Source of the DNA: Mauremys mutica
Lineage: Eukaryota; Chordata; Testudines; Geoemydidae
Assembly: GCF_020497125.1 (NCBI RefSeq)
Contig: NC_059075.1
Coordinates: 60,345,321-60,409,320, forward strand
DNA length: 64,000 nucleotides
Reading direction: 5' to 3'
Each line of letters starts with the position of its first letter. Within the stretch, counting starts at the first letter, position 1. Below, in pieces: positions 1-20,310 of this stretch. The translations under genes and the position numbers were made by a program. The notes under the pieces were generated by a model. The model saw nothing but the letters and a program-made list of their open reading frames with translations. It was not told the origin of the DNA and made no database searches.

Positions 1-309
1 TTCTGTATCCTCTCTGTGGATGGCTGTTACCGTAGCACATGTCCACATACCTGGTAGTTTGCCAGTACTAAAAGACAGATTAAACAAACATCTTAATGAA
101 AAGCATGAAGACTTAGAAGTATCTATAAACAATGCTATTCTGCTTAGGCAATGCTTTGTCTATGTTGTTAGGACAATTTCCTGTCAGTGTCTATAGTGAT
201 AGCATGCCATTACATTTTGTCCTAATTATCTTCCTTTTCCTTGTTGATCAGTAGCAGATGAATGCTAGGATGCCATAAAAATCTTGGTCATTCTAAGGCA
301 TGCACCAAT
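1..309. other. Unassigned upstream DNA
   Basis: No exon, RNA gene or repeat family that I recognise. Base composition is ordinary AT-rich vertebrate DNA. Confidence 0.5.
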
Positions 310-701
310 GAAATGTAGATATTAGAATAATAGAATATTAGGGTTGGAAGAGACCTCAGGAGGTCATTTAGTCCAATCCCCTGCTCAAAGCAGGACCACA
401 CCAACTAAATCATCCCAGCCAAGGCTTTGTCAAGCCGGGCCTTAAAAACCTCTTAAAGATGGAGTTTCCACCACCTCCCTAGGTAACCCATTCCAGTGCT
501 TCACCACCCTCCTTGTGAAATAGTTTTTCCTAATATCCAACCTAGACCTCCCACACTGCAATTTGAGACCATTACTGCTTCTGTCATCTGCCACCACTGA
601 GACCAGCCTAGCTCTATCTTCTTTGGAACCCCCCTACAGGTAGTTGAAGACTGCTATCAAATCCCCCCCTCACTCTTCTCCAGACTAAATAACCCCAGTT
701 C
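310..701 (-). mobile_element. CR1 LINE 3' end fragment
   Basis: The block reads as the reverse complement of a CR1 3' untranslated tail: 'gggttggaagagacctcagg' followed by 'aggtcatttagtccaatccc' and the 'ctgctcaaagcagga' motif, then the usual run about lined-up defects in splice-free 3' sequence up to about 'ccagactaaataaccccag'. CR1 is the dominant LINE of turtles, birds and crocodilians and is normally 5'-truncated, as here. It stops abruptly where DIRS sequence starts near 702. A CR1 reverse-transcriptase fragment on the same strand at about 1186 may be part of the same copy. Confidence 0.85.
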
Positions 702-1185
702 TTTGAGTGCTTGCTCATATCCATTCCAATTAGGTGTGCGTGCACCGCGTGCATGATCATCAGAGAATTTTTGCCCTAGCAACACCTGGTGGGTCGGCTG
801 TGAAGCCCCATGGAGTGGCACCTTTATGGTGCTGGATATATGCCCCAGCCGACCCAGTGCCCCCTCAGTTCCTTCTTACCACCTGTGACGGTCGTCAGAA
901 CTGTGGACTGCGGCTTCGTTGTTCTCCACTCTCCCTAGCGTTTCTCCTTCTGTAGTGGCTAATTGTTATAGTTAGTTAGAGTAGTGGGTTGAGCCTCATG
1001 CCCAAGGCTCCGGGCTTTAAGCCTTGTTCAGCCTGTACTAAGCCTATGCCAATGGGCGACCCCCACGACTCCTGCCTGAAGTGTCTGGGGGAGTCCCACC
1101 AGGCAGACAAGTGCAAAATTTGTAAGGGGTTCCAGCCCCAAACCAAGAAGAAGTGGGACTGTAGATTGAAGCAGCTCCTAATGGA
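702..1185 (+). mobile_element. DIRS-type retrotransposon, 5' terminus and start of gag-like ORF
   Basis: The terminal sequence ('ttgctcatatccattcca', then 'ctagcaacacctggtgggtc' and 'cagttccttctta') matches the termini at 59.2 kb and 62.15-62.46 kb in this window, whose neighbouring domains identify them as DIRS. An ORF starting at 989 encodes a short Cys/His-rich gag-like segment with spaced Cys residues (CLKCLGESHQADKCKICK), typical of the DIRS gag start. Only about 0.5 kb is present. The copy is cut off at about 1185, where a minus-strand CR1 fragment begins. Confidence 0.75.
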
Positions 1186-1360
1186 TACCAGCTGCCAACT
1201 AGACATCGACCCGTTGATCACTATCCATTGAACCCGACAATCTAGCCAACTTTCTATCCACCTTATAGTCCATTCATCCAATCCATACTTTTTTAACTTG
1301 CTGGCAAGAATACTGTGGGAGACCGTATCAAAAGCAGGTTCCTGTTTAACCACACCCCTG
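1186..1360 (-). mobile_element. CR1 LINE reverse-transcriptase fragment
   Basis: Read on the minus strand from about 1353 this encodes a stretch with AFDTVSHSILASKL and KYGLDEWTIRWIESWL, the conserved central part of the CR1 ORF2 reverse transcriptase (catalytic-palm region just upstream of the YVDD motif). The frame breaks soon after, and the part past about 1186 runs into DIRS sequence. It is a dead fragment, possibly the same CR1 copy as 310-701 with the intervening ORF2 part lost. Confidence 0.75.
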
Positions 1361-1890
1361 CCTTGACATGTCTTGTTACTTTCATGAAAATTATTTTATA
1401 TAAATCATGAATAAAGTGACAGTGGCATCTTATCAGATTCTCTGTTAGTGTGGAACTTGTTGGCAACTGGAGGCTCCTTTTACCTGACTTATGTTATAGA
1501 TTGTATCAAGTATGCTGAAAGGACAGCAGAGGTGGGGTGGAGGGAAAAGCAACCAAACTGGGACAAACTGGAATGGCATTGTGATCCTGTGCACCAGGAC
1601 ACAAGGCCACTCATTCAAATTTGGTCTGGCCACCCCTCCATGCCAGCAGGGAAGGGGCTCTGCCTTTATTCTGCCCAGCTCTAGTCAGGGGACAAGGGCT
1701 GGGGTTACCCCCTGCTCCCATTGCATCCCTCCCAAGTTTAGGTTTTCAAAAGTGGGGGAGGTCAATGGCCTTTTGTCCCCATCCACCCATCTCTGGCGCC
1801 TATGACCATTATATGTTCCCACGAACAGTTAATGCAGTGACTCCATATCTCACCAACACAAACAATAGAAAGTAGGGCAATAATCTGTTA
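1361..1890. other. Unassigned intergenic DNA
   Basis: No domain or repeat recognised. Overlapping short ORFs on both strands have no family resemblance and are probably chance. Confidence 0.4.
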
Positions 1891-4800
1891 ATTCTTTGCG
1901 TAGTGTCTCTATGAATGCTTCACTTCAGGTTCGTGTGCACCTCACATACCTTCAATTGGAGATTTTCATTAGCAGAGCCCATTTGGCCTGCACATGCACT
2001 GCTGATATCCTTGTGCCCTGCATCAGAGCTATATCAGGCTGTGCGGGCAAACCACCCTCAGTTCCTTCTCAACTGCCTTGGCCTGAGATGGAGCTTAGCA
2101 TGTCCACATGGTGTGCACTTTAGCTGCTTGCTGACTTAAACTAAGTTAGAACTGTTTTAGTTTAGCTGGTTGGTTAGTAGTAGTTACTGGTTATTTGATA
2201 GGTTTTATTTCCTCTGGACAAATCCTCCCAGTGAGGTGCACTCCCAGTTCAACAGAGTTTAAATGTTGCCTCTCGTATAGAGAGTCAGTGATGGACACTA
2301 AGTGTGACTGCTGCCAAGGAGAGTCGCTTGTCTCACAGAAGTATAACTCCTGTTTAGCCCTCATATCTATGGCATTGAAGAACTAGGAAATCAAGCACTA
2401 ACTGTTAATGATGGAATGCTCCCTTTGTCCCGCTTCGGAGCCAGATCAGGAGAACCCCTAGTATATCAGTCTCCAGAGGTTTCTAGCGCCCCTTCAATTT
2501 CAGTGCAACACTCTTAGAAGGGGGAAAGCCTAGACACTTCATCTAAAGATCCTAAAAGAGCTCCCCTCTTAAGGAAACCACCTCAAAAAGACCTCGCTCT
2601 CCAAGCAGGGCAACAACCTCAGAGACTTCGTCCTCAAGGCTCAATACCATAGAGGTAAAGGGCTCCTCCAGTACCAGTGAGTCAAGAAAATCCTGTAGCT
2701 CTTTTAAGAGTAAGCATGGCTCCAGTACCGTCCAGAAATAGTCAGAGTAAACATGGAAGATTGGTACCATCAGACTTACCCCCTTTCTTGGTACCCTATC
2801 AGGCTCTTCAGTACTGTGTAAGACTCAGCCTCCATCTATGTCAGTGCTGTTTGTGAAGCACTCAGAACTCTCTGTACCATCCTGAAGGGACAAGCACACC
2901 ATGCTGTTGGTGCCGAAATGCTGCTCTGTGCTGCAAGACTTTAGGTACCTGAAGGGCTCATCCATGACTGCTGAACCAGAGTCTCCATTGATTGCAGGTA
3001 CTGAGTGTCTCTTCAGGCCCTTACACATCCCCAGTACTGTTGCCTCCCTTTTCAGTCAGAGCTCCCGTTAGAGGAAGAAGAGGACAATGATGGAGACCTG
3101 CCTTCAGTATCATTGATATCTGTCTAGGGTTCTCCTACATACCCATATAGGACCCCTTTTCTTGGAGAAACAGTGGAGATGTCTGAGAACCTCATCACTT
3201 AGTGGGAGCAAGCCTGGATGCCACCCACTCTTCATTATGGCCTCTATGTTGATATTAGGATCCGTGGGCAGCTTATTGCCAGCAGTTCTCGAGGGCCCCA
3301 ACCCTCTCCCATTGGGATGATAGAGACTCAAGCTTCCCCTCCCCAAAAACAGAATGAAACGTTTGAGAACCAAGAGACCAGGGAGGACAAAGAGGCTACC
3401 CATGAGACTACCATCTCATCTCATCACCTGATGAGGCAGTAATGCCTCCTCCTCCATCTATCGGCAATTTTCAGCAGTTTCGAGATCTCATTAAACAGGT
3501 GGCAGAATCCCTCTGGATATCTCTTGAGAAGGTCAAAGAATCCCAACACAAGCTGTGGATATTCTTCACTCTGACACCATCCAGAGTTGCCCTTCCTATC
3601 AACGAGGCTCTGCTGGAACCTTCAAAAGCCATTTGGCAAACCCCAGCTACTGTAACACCTATGTTTGAGAGAGTCGATAAAAAGTATTATGTTCCCACCA
3701 AGGACTCAGTTCTTATTTTTTTTTCAATCTCCAATGAATTCTGTGTTGGTAAATGTGGTGAATGAATAGCGCAAACAACACCGGTGTAAGTCCATCCCAT
3801 ATGCTAGAGACCAGAAGCACCTGCACCTTCTGGTGAGAAAATCCTACAATTCTGCATTGTGAAGTCCCAGGTGCTGATGTCCAAATACAACTTTACAGTT
3901 GTAAATTATGCAAAATTTGGTTCCATTATTCAACATTTTCCTCGAGACCAACAGGAACAATTTCAGGCTATCATTATTGAGGGGCATTTACTGGCTAGAA
4001 CACCTCTTCAGGCAGCTCTTGATGCTGCAGATACCACAGCCAGTTCCCTCTCCACAGCATTAGCATCCAGTAGCAGGGCATCCTGGCTACAGTTGTCTGG
4101 TTTCCCCAGAGAAGTCCAGAATACAGTAGAGGATCTCCTGCTTGATGGACTGACTATGTTCATGGAGAATACTGACAAATCATTGCATACCCTTAAAGAC
4201 TCCGGGGCTGCATTACATTCATTAGGCATCTACACACCTGCAAACAAAAGAAAATCCAGTAGCCTGTGTACAGCTGAAAGATTCCACCCAGTGTAATCCT
4301 CTGTTTTCAGAGACCAACAGACCCTCAAAGAAAGAGATCCAGAGAAAGAGATCCTCTAACCCACCCGACAAATGGGTGCTGGAAATAATAATTGGGTTAC
4401 ACTATCCATTTTACCTCCATCCCTCCTCATCATCCCCTTTCTCCATCCCCCTTCAAAAATCCTTGTCACAAGTTCTTAGTAGGACATGAAATAAACTCCC
4501 TTCTTCATTTAGGAGTGATAGAACCAGTCCCTGTTCAGCACAGGGGAAGGAGCTTCCACCCAAGGTACTTCCTTGTGCCAATCTTAGATCTAAGACTGCT
4601 AAACAAATTCATTAGGTCTCAAAAGTTCAGGATGGTGACTAACAACTATAATTCCTTCTCTAGATTCAGGGGGATTGATTTTCAGCCCTCAATCTTCAAG
4701 ACTAGTACTTCTGTATTGCAAGACACCATCCCACAGAAGGTTCCTGTGTTTTGTCATAGGCCGGGATCACTTTCAGTATTGGGTGCTCCATTTGTTCTCA

Positions 4801-5935
4801 ACTCTGCTCCAAGGATGTTTACAGTGGTCTGTCAATGGTGGCTGCCTGTTTGCATTGTCAGGCAATTGTAGTATTCCTGTACCTTGACGATTGGTTGCTC
4901 AAGAGTCAGTCCTACATGAGGTGTTATTGACCACTGCATGGGAAGTGCTTTCTCTGTTCTTGGACTTAGTGTGGATTTTCCCACATTCAACTGAAGACTT
5001 AACTCATGTTCGGATCAATTTATAGGGGCATCCCTGGATTCTTTGGCAGCCAGAGACTTTCTTCTCATGGACAGGTCGGACAAGGTTTAGTAGTGTCAAA
5101 ACTATTCACCCTAGACTTCTGTCAGAAACTCTCTTCAACTTCTAGATCACATGGCAGCTTGCACTAGTGTGACAGAACATACAAGATTACGCCTTTGCTG
5201 TTTCCAGGGGCAGCTCGGATCAGTTTACTTTACAGACACAGCCTAGATAAATGGGTCAGTTCCTCAACAGTTGAAAACTCCCTAGACTTGTGGAAGGCTC
5301 ATTGCAGTGTAGAGGTGGGAGTTCTCTTCCTCCAACAAACACCAATACTAACTGTAACCACAGATGCATTTCTGTTAGGATGGAGACGTACCTTAGTGCT
5401 CTCCTGATACAGGACAGATGGTCACTCTAAGAAACCACCTTCCATATCAACCTGTTGGATGGAGTGGTCAGAAATGCCTGCTTTCATTTTCTGCCTCTCA
5501 CCAGACACAGGTCTATCAAAGTCTTGACAGAAACATAGCCTGCATGTTCTATATCAGTTGGCAGGGAGGAGCAGGATCCCTTTTCCTCTTTACCAAGACA
5601 ATAAAGTTGTAGAACTGGTGTATCACATAAAAAAGTCAGCAATGTATCTCCTGGACAAGCAAAATTTTACTGCCGATACTCTTAGCATGTGTTTTTCCTA
5701 AGACTACGAATGGGAGTTGGATTCCTAGGTTTTTGTCAGCATATTTCAGGCTTGGGGTTTCCAGAAGTGGACCTCTTTGCAAGAGCTAAGAACAAAAATG
5801 CCATCTATTCTGTTCAAGGGGGAGTTTAAGGGTCACAGTTCCTTGGGGATCCCTGCCTTCCTCACTTGGATGACAGAGAGGCACAACAACAGCAGCAGCA
5901 GTTTTGATACCTACCCAGGAAATCAGTCAGCCTTG
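1891..5935 (+). mobile_element. Old DIRS-type retrotransposon, 3' truncated (gag, RT, RNase H; no recombinase)
   Basis: A diverged terminal repeat-like start (about 1896-2100, including 'cagttccttct') is followed in order by gag-like ORF pieces at 3442-3765 and 3859-4296, then a degraded reverse transcriptase from about 4392. The catalytic YLDD box followed by W is at 4880-4891. Next comes an RNase H-like segment at about 5195-5600 (TTDAFLLGWRR) and a segment reading GFPEVDLFA at about 5757-5785, which in DIRS lies at the end of RT/RNase H. Several frameshifts and stops separate the pieces. The tyrosine recombinase expected at the 3' end is missing, so the copy is truncated near 5.9 kb. It is more diverged than the copies at 59-64 kb, so it is probably older. 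Confidence 0.75.
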
Positions 5936-6339
5936 AAGTTATATGGTCCCAAATAATAAATGTGTTATAATAAAAAAAATGGCAAACAAAACAGGCTGTA
6001 TTACACTAGAAGCACTGATGTGATTGCTGAAACTTACTAGCAACTATTACTATTTTCAATTATTATTTGCTATAAAAATATAAATTAAATAGCAGGATGA
6101 CATCCCTCTCCAAAATGCCAAGAAAAGCAAATGATGAAGTGCCAAGAGCCCTAAAAATAACATTTTAAAAAATAAATAATTTAAAGGAGTGAAACCATGG
6201 CGGTGGTGGGTTCTAAGGACAAGGCGGTCCTATTCAGACAAGGAGAAAAGCAACTCAGCCAAATTTGTGAACTGCTATGAGGCTTTATGCAGATATAAAC
6301 CCATACGTTACTCTTTTAAACGCTATAGCCATGAATGAC
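5936..6339. other. AT-rich DNA upstream of the CpG island
   Basis: AT-rich stretch between the DIRS remnant and the RAD51 promoter. A 27-codon ORF starts at an ATG at 6197 and ends at 6280; it has no recognisable product. Confidence 0.4.
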
Positions 6340-6705
6340 AACTATATCGGGGGGGGGGCGTGAGGGGGCGGCACGTGGGCATGTAAAATATGTCACTAAA
6401 GCCGGTCTCCTTTAGCAGCTCCATACATCCTTCCTGTCGGACACGGACGCGCTGCCTTGGCTATGCAGGGCGGTGTATCGTGCCTGGAGAAGCGGGTGCT
6501 GAGATGCACCGTCCTGCATCGCCCCCTGTCCCTGGCTTGGCCCCCTGCTTCCGGCTGTCTGACCCTCCTGTGCAGCGGGCTCGGCCCTGCGCAGATTCCC
6601 CCGCCCCCTCCCGGCCTCGGGAACGGCCCGGATCGCGGCCCGGTGCGATCCAGTGACATGAGGGCAGCGGCTTCAACAGATGTTACTGAGCACGCTCAGC
6701 TCTCA

Positions 6706-6718
6706 GGCGCATGCTCAG
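6706..6718. promoter_or_regulatory. NRF1-like site
   Basis: GGCGCATGCTCAG resembles the NRF1 palindrome (YGCGCAYGCGCR) with one half weakened. A second related half-site, GAGCACGCTCAG, lies just upstream at about 6688-6699. Motif match only. Confidence 0.4.
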
Positions 6719-6811
6719 TGACACCGACGCCGCCGGTGGATCCCGATGACAAGGCGGCGCCAGGAAGGGGGCGTCGCGTCGCAGGGAAGGATCCCATCGG
6801 CGCGCGCGTCA

Positions 6812-6823
6812 CGTCACGTGACG
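6812..6823. promoter_or_regulatory. 12-bp palindrome with E-box core (CGTCACGTGACG)
   Basis: A perfect 12-bp palindrome whose centre is CACGTG, the class of site bound by USF/MYC-MAX/TFE-type bHLH-zip factors. It directly follows a TCACGTCA CRE-like octamer that overlaps it. It lies about 100 bp upstream of the exon 1 donor, close to the likely start site. Confidence 0.5.
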
Positions 6824-6839
6824 GTCTGGCGGGCTCTTC

Positions 6840-6927
6840 CGAATCTGCTAGTGGAGTCGGGCGACGGGGAGAGCCAACGGGCCGGGCCAGCCCGCGGGAC
6901 AGGAGCCGCTGCGGCGGCGGCGGCGGG
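6840..6927 (+). other. RAD51: RAD51 exon 1 (non-coding, 5' limit approximate)
   Basis: The donor 'cggcggg|gtgagtg' at 6927/6928 is a near-perfect 5' splice site at the end of the CpG island, as expected for the untranslated first exon of vertebrate RAD51. The start site is not determined; 6840 is only a guess. Intron 1 runs 6928-9549. Confidence 0.6.
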
Positions 6928-7309
6928 GTGAGTGCGGGGCGGCCTCAGCGCCCCCCTCCGCACCGGGACAGCGCCCCGCGCCTGAGGGGGGCCGGTACCC
7001 GGGCGGCTGCGCGGCCTCAAGGCCCAGCCGGGCGCCTCCTCCTCGCTGCCCCCCCCCCTGCCCGGCTGTTTCTGCCGCGCTGTTTGCGTGCCCGGCGCTG
7101 CCCAGATTGATCTAAATTGGGGCCCTCAGGCTGCGGAGCAGGGCCAATGGGCGGGCCCATCCTCCGCACATGAATAACTCTGCCTGGGCCCTGCGTAGTT
7201 CCACTGACTTCAAAGGCCCGGGGTCGGGGTACATGAGTAAAGTTATTCAGGGCGGTGTTTGGGAGGTTGGGCCCTGAATGTCTGTTATATTTGAAGGCAT
7301 TCTTAGTGG

Positions 7310-8165
7310 CGGTACCAAAAATATTAATAACTGCACCCAGCTCAGTAGCAACTCAAGGAGACTTGGGTGTCACTGTAGACAGGTCATCAAAGATCTCTAC
7401 TTAATATAGAGCTGTAATCAAAAAAGCAAACCGTGTTAGGATATATAAGGAATGGGATGGCAAATAATATGGAGACTCTTGTCATATAAAATCAGCGATA
7501 CAGCCTCACCTGGACTATTTTGTGCAGTTGCTATCCTTCTCAAAAGGGATAATACAGACTTAGAAGAGGTTCAGAAAGTGATCAGGGAGTTGAGAAAAAA
7601 TCTCATGGCAGAGAGAATGAAAAGATTGGGTTTCCTGACCTTAGAAAGGAGTTGAATAATAGAGGACATGATAAAAGTGTATACAGTAATGAATGGTATA
7701 GAAAAGGTAGTTTAGGAACTTTTTTGCCTGCCTCATAACACAAGAATAAGGGGACAGTCAACAAAACTAAAGTGGGAAATTCAGAACAGTAAAAGAAAAC
7801 ACTTTTTCACACAATGTGTGTAATTAAACTGTGGATGTCATTGCTACTGGATGTCATTGAGGGCAAGAACTTAACAAGATTCAAAAAGGGATTTGACATT
7901 TATGTGGATAACAAGACTATCCAGAGTTGTCATAATCTATGATTAAAAAATTTGGAAGGGATATTAAAGCTCATGCTCCAGGGATTTAAGATCATATCCA
8001 AGTCCAAGATGAGGCCTAATGGGAACAGATTGCCATATTTGCCTGCAGTGAGATTCTTTCACCTTCTCTGAAGCATCTGATACTAATGACTCTTGGAGAC
8101 AGGGTACTGGACTAGATGGTTTTTGTCTCTGATCCAGTATGTCAATTCTTATATTCTTTCACATA
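7310..8165 (+). mobile_element. CR1 LINE 3' part in RAD51 intron 1
   Basis: Plus-strand CR1 text: 'gacttgggtgtcactgtaga', 'cctggactattttgtgcagt', 'gaggttcagaaagtgatcag', ending with 'ggtactggactagatggt' and 'gatccagtatgtcaattctt', the usual CR1 end. Frames are broken throughout. It is a 5'-truncated, decayed copy. Confidence 0.75.
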
Positions 8166-8333
8166 GGTCTCTTTGGTCTCAGAGCAGCTAATAGCAACTG
8201 GGATAGATGGACATTTAAAACCCCAAAAGCTATTTTGTGTATTCTGTCCCTATAAATAAAAGGCAAACAGATAATGACCTAGGCAATGTTTTTAAATAAC
8301 ATTTTTTCTGAGTTTTCTGTGAGAGGTCATTGT

Positions 8334-8904
8334 TAAGGCTATGAGTTTATCATGGAAGTCACAGATTCTGTGACTTTCTGTGACCTCCGTGACTTCTGCA
8401 GCACCCACTGCTCCCCTGCACCCAGCAGCAGGAGTTTGGATGGGGTGCTCAGGCTGAAGGTTGGGATGCGGGAGGGAATGAGGACTCTGGGTAGCATTTA
8501 CCTCAGGGGGGGCTCCCTGGAAGCAGCGACATTCCTTGGCTCTCAGAGAGATGCGCAGTCAGGTGGCTCTGCATGCTGTCTCCGCCTGCAAGCACCACCC
8601 CCATAGCTCCCATTGGCAGAGCTGCCTGGCCATGCCTCTGCCGGAGCTGAAGGATGTTACCACTTCCAGGGAGGCAGGTAGGGAGCCTTCCAACCCCCAG
8701 GCTGCCCCCCTCACCCCTCCAAGCACCTGCAGTGTGCGCGTATACACCCACCCACCCCAGCACCCCTGCTGCACCGCTCCCCAAGATTTAGTCAGGGGTC
8801 TATAGTACAAGTCATGGACCGGTCCTGAGCTATTAATTTTTGTTTACTGCCTGTGACCTGTCCATGACTTTACTCAAAATACCTGTGACTAAAATGTAGC
8901 CTTA
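8334..8904. mobile_element. Non-autonomous hAT-like element, 571 bp
   Basis: Terminal inverted repeats read TAAGGCTA.. at the left and ..TAGCCTTA at the right. They are flanked by a perfect 8-bp target duplication GTCATTGT at 8326-8333 and 8905-8912. An 8-bp duplication is the hAT signature. The interior has repeated GTGAC-type words near both ends and no transposase ORF. It lies in RAD51 intron 1. Confidence 0.85.
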
Positions 8905-9575
8905 GTCATTGTTCCTTTAATTGTTGCAGGTCTTTCTCACATCCCTTTTCCCAACATCCAAAACATCAGGCTAGATCTCTTAAACTCCTACAGAAATATA
9001 TATGGAAAAAAATCATAAACTTCCCTTCCAGGAGCCAAATTTGTTTAGTATGTGTTGGGGCCAGATAAATATCAGGGATATAGTCAACTCAAAGTATGTC
9101 ATAAATTGCAGACTTGATTCAATCTTCAGAATAATGTCTTTGTAATCTTTTATGTCAAGGGAATTTGGTGCTAAAATGAGTCTCCAAGAGTGGTGGATAA
9201 TCAACAAGAAATCCTATAAAGAGATCTTTGATATCACACTCTTCATCATTTAGATTTAAAATTACATTTTGGAAAATTCTCTGTTACATCCCCTATCATT
9301 TTTTATTAGATGACCTTTAACATTTTTTAGTGAGTTGCACAAAGAGAAAAATACACATAAGGAATTAATCATTCGCTGTAATATACAAACAGTTTAATAC
9401 CATGTGGGAGAGAAAAGTTCCTGTATTCTATGATGAAAAAGCTGTGGAACAAGTGCAGTATGTTTAGAAACATTTGATTGTCTTGTCGAAGAGAAGCTTG
9501 TTTAGGCAGTGGATTTTTGTGATGCTACAAATATTGTATTTTCTCTTAGGGAAGTTGTATTTAATATTTGGCGCA

Positions 9576-19220
<9,645 letters not shown>

Positions 19221-19678
19221 GGAGCCCATTCCATTTCACTAGTAACAACATGAGGCTGTTGACCAAAGGAGGCTGCCTTCTCTTTATGGCCAACTTTTAC
19301 TAATGATCTCCTACTGCAGCCACTGGAGAGACTGCCTGAGGAATCTATCATATTTGTGTGACTACACAGATATATTTGGGACACATCAAGAGCAACTAGT
19401 CCTGGTTGGAGGAGTTTTTATCTTGGGGCTATAGTTGCATGTTAGATTAACATGGTTTCTTTAGAACACCCGAGAGGGTCATAGTTTCCATTGCCATAAT
19501 TCCCCTGATAACTGTTGCTACAATTGGATGCTTCCAATGGAGGTAGCACAGTAATATTGTTACTGCACTTGGCAACAATTTGTAACTTTTTTGTGTGGAT
19601 TCTATGCAAGGTTATTGGGTTTGTCAAATGGGAGGAGTGATAACTTAAACATTTTCCCAGTTACTTTAATGATTGAGA

Positions 19679-19684
19679 AATAAA
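19679..19684 (+). terminator. Proximal poly(A) signal AATAAA
   Basis: Canonical hexamer about 460 nt after the RAD51 stop, in an A-rich context. Confidence 0.5.
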
Positions 19685-20288
19685 ACAAAATAGTGTTACA
19701 AGATACAAGAATAACCACTGCATCGTGTAGCTCCAATGAAGATCACAACATGCTAATTCCATTCTTTTGGGTGTTGAAAACATCCTCTGTTTTTGAATTT
19801 GCATTTGTATGGATTTCTTTTCTATCTCAATTGTACTGAACGAGAATCTGTTTTTAATAATGGAGTCATGAAATATTGGTTATATTAGTGATTTCTGGGA
19901 TTCAGACAGCCACCAGTTCAGACTACTGCATTTTGTGCTGAGCCAATGAGTAGAAAGTACATTAGTCTGCACTGGTGCCGCTGATTCCCAGAACCTGAAT
20001 TACTAGCTACAACTTTTCTTTGTAGGTTCCTTTGCACAGCTACAGCTAAGCACACTGTAACTCTGTGCTATAAGTAGCTTGTTAGACCCCTTGTGGGAGC
20101 ACTTTTGAGATTAGATCTTAGCCATGTAAATAATCCTTTTACACAAGGGGTAACTGTGATTTAGGATTGATTGATTAAAGTTAGTCGTAAGGCTAATGGT
20201 TGGCAGTGAAAATGGTGTCTCCTTGTTTCATTCTTTGTCCATACCTGGCTTCATAACTGTTTCTGGGGAACAGAAGGGAGGAAAACAT

Positions 20289-20294
20289 AATAAA
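20289..20294 (+). terminator. Distal poly(A) signal AATAAA
   Basis: Canonical hexamer about 1.07 kb after the RAD51 stop, followed by T/G-containing sequence. Confidence 0.45.
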
Positions 20295-20310
20295 CTAAAC
20301 TGTGTACTAT

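Larger units (their letters stand above)
6340..7110 (+). promoter_or_regulatory. RAD51: CpG-island promoter of RAD51
   Basis: GC content and CpG density rise sharply compared with both sides. The block holds runs of CG dinucleotides, a G-run at about 6350, an NRF1-like site at 6706-6718, a 12-bp palindrome with a CACGTG core at 6812-6823, and the non-coding first exon ending in a consensus donor at 6927/6928. No TATA box is obvious. This fits a housekeeping, growth-regulated DNA-repair promoter. The human RAD51 promoter is CpG-rich and also drives a divergent antisense RNA; divergent activity here is only an inference. Confidence 0.8.
19221..20310 (+). other. RAD51: RAD51 3' UTR (end approximate)
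   Basis: Continuous AT-rich non-coding sequence after the stop. Canonical AATAAA hexamers lie at 19679-19684 and 20289-20294. Either could be used, giving UTRs of about 0.5 or 1.1 kb. No repeat insertion is visible in this stretch. Confidence 0.65.

Noticed and set aside
6197..6280. 27-codon ORF with a good start context upstream of the CpG island
   Set aside because: No family match, no splice context, and short enough to be chance.
6457..7110. 217-codon ORF across the CpG island
   Set aside because: It is open because of GC-rich composition, crosses the exon 1 donor and shows no domain.
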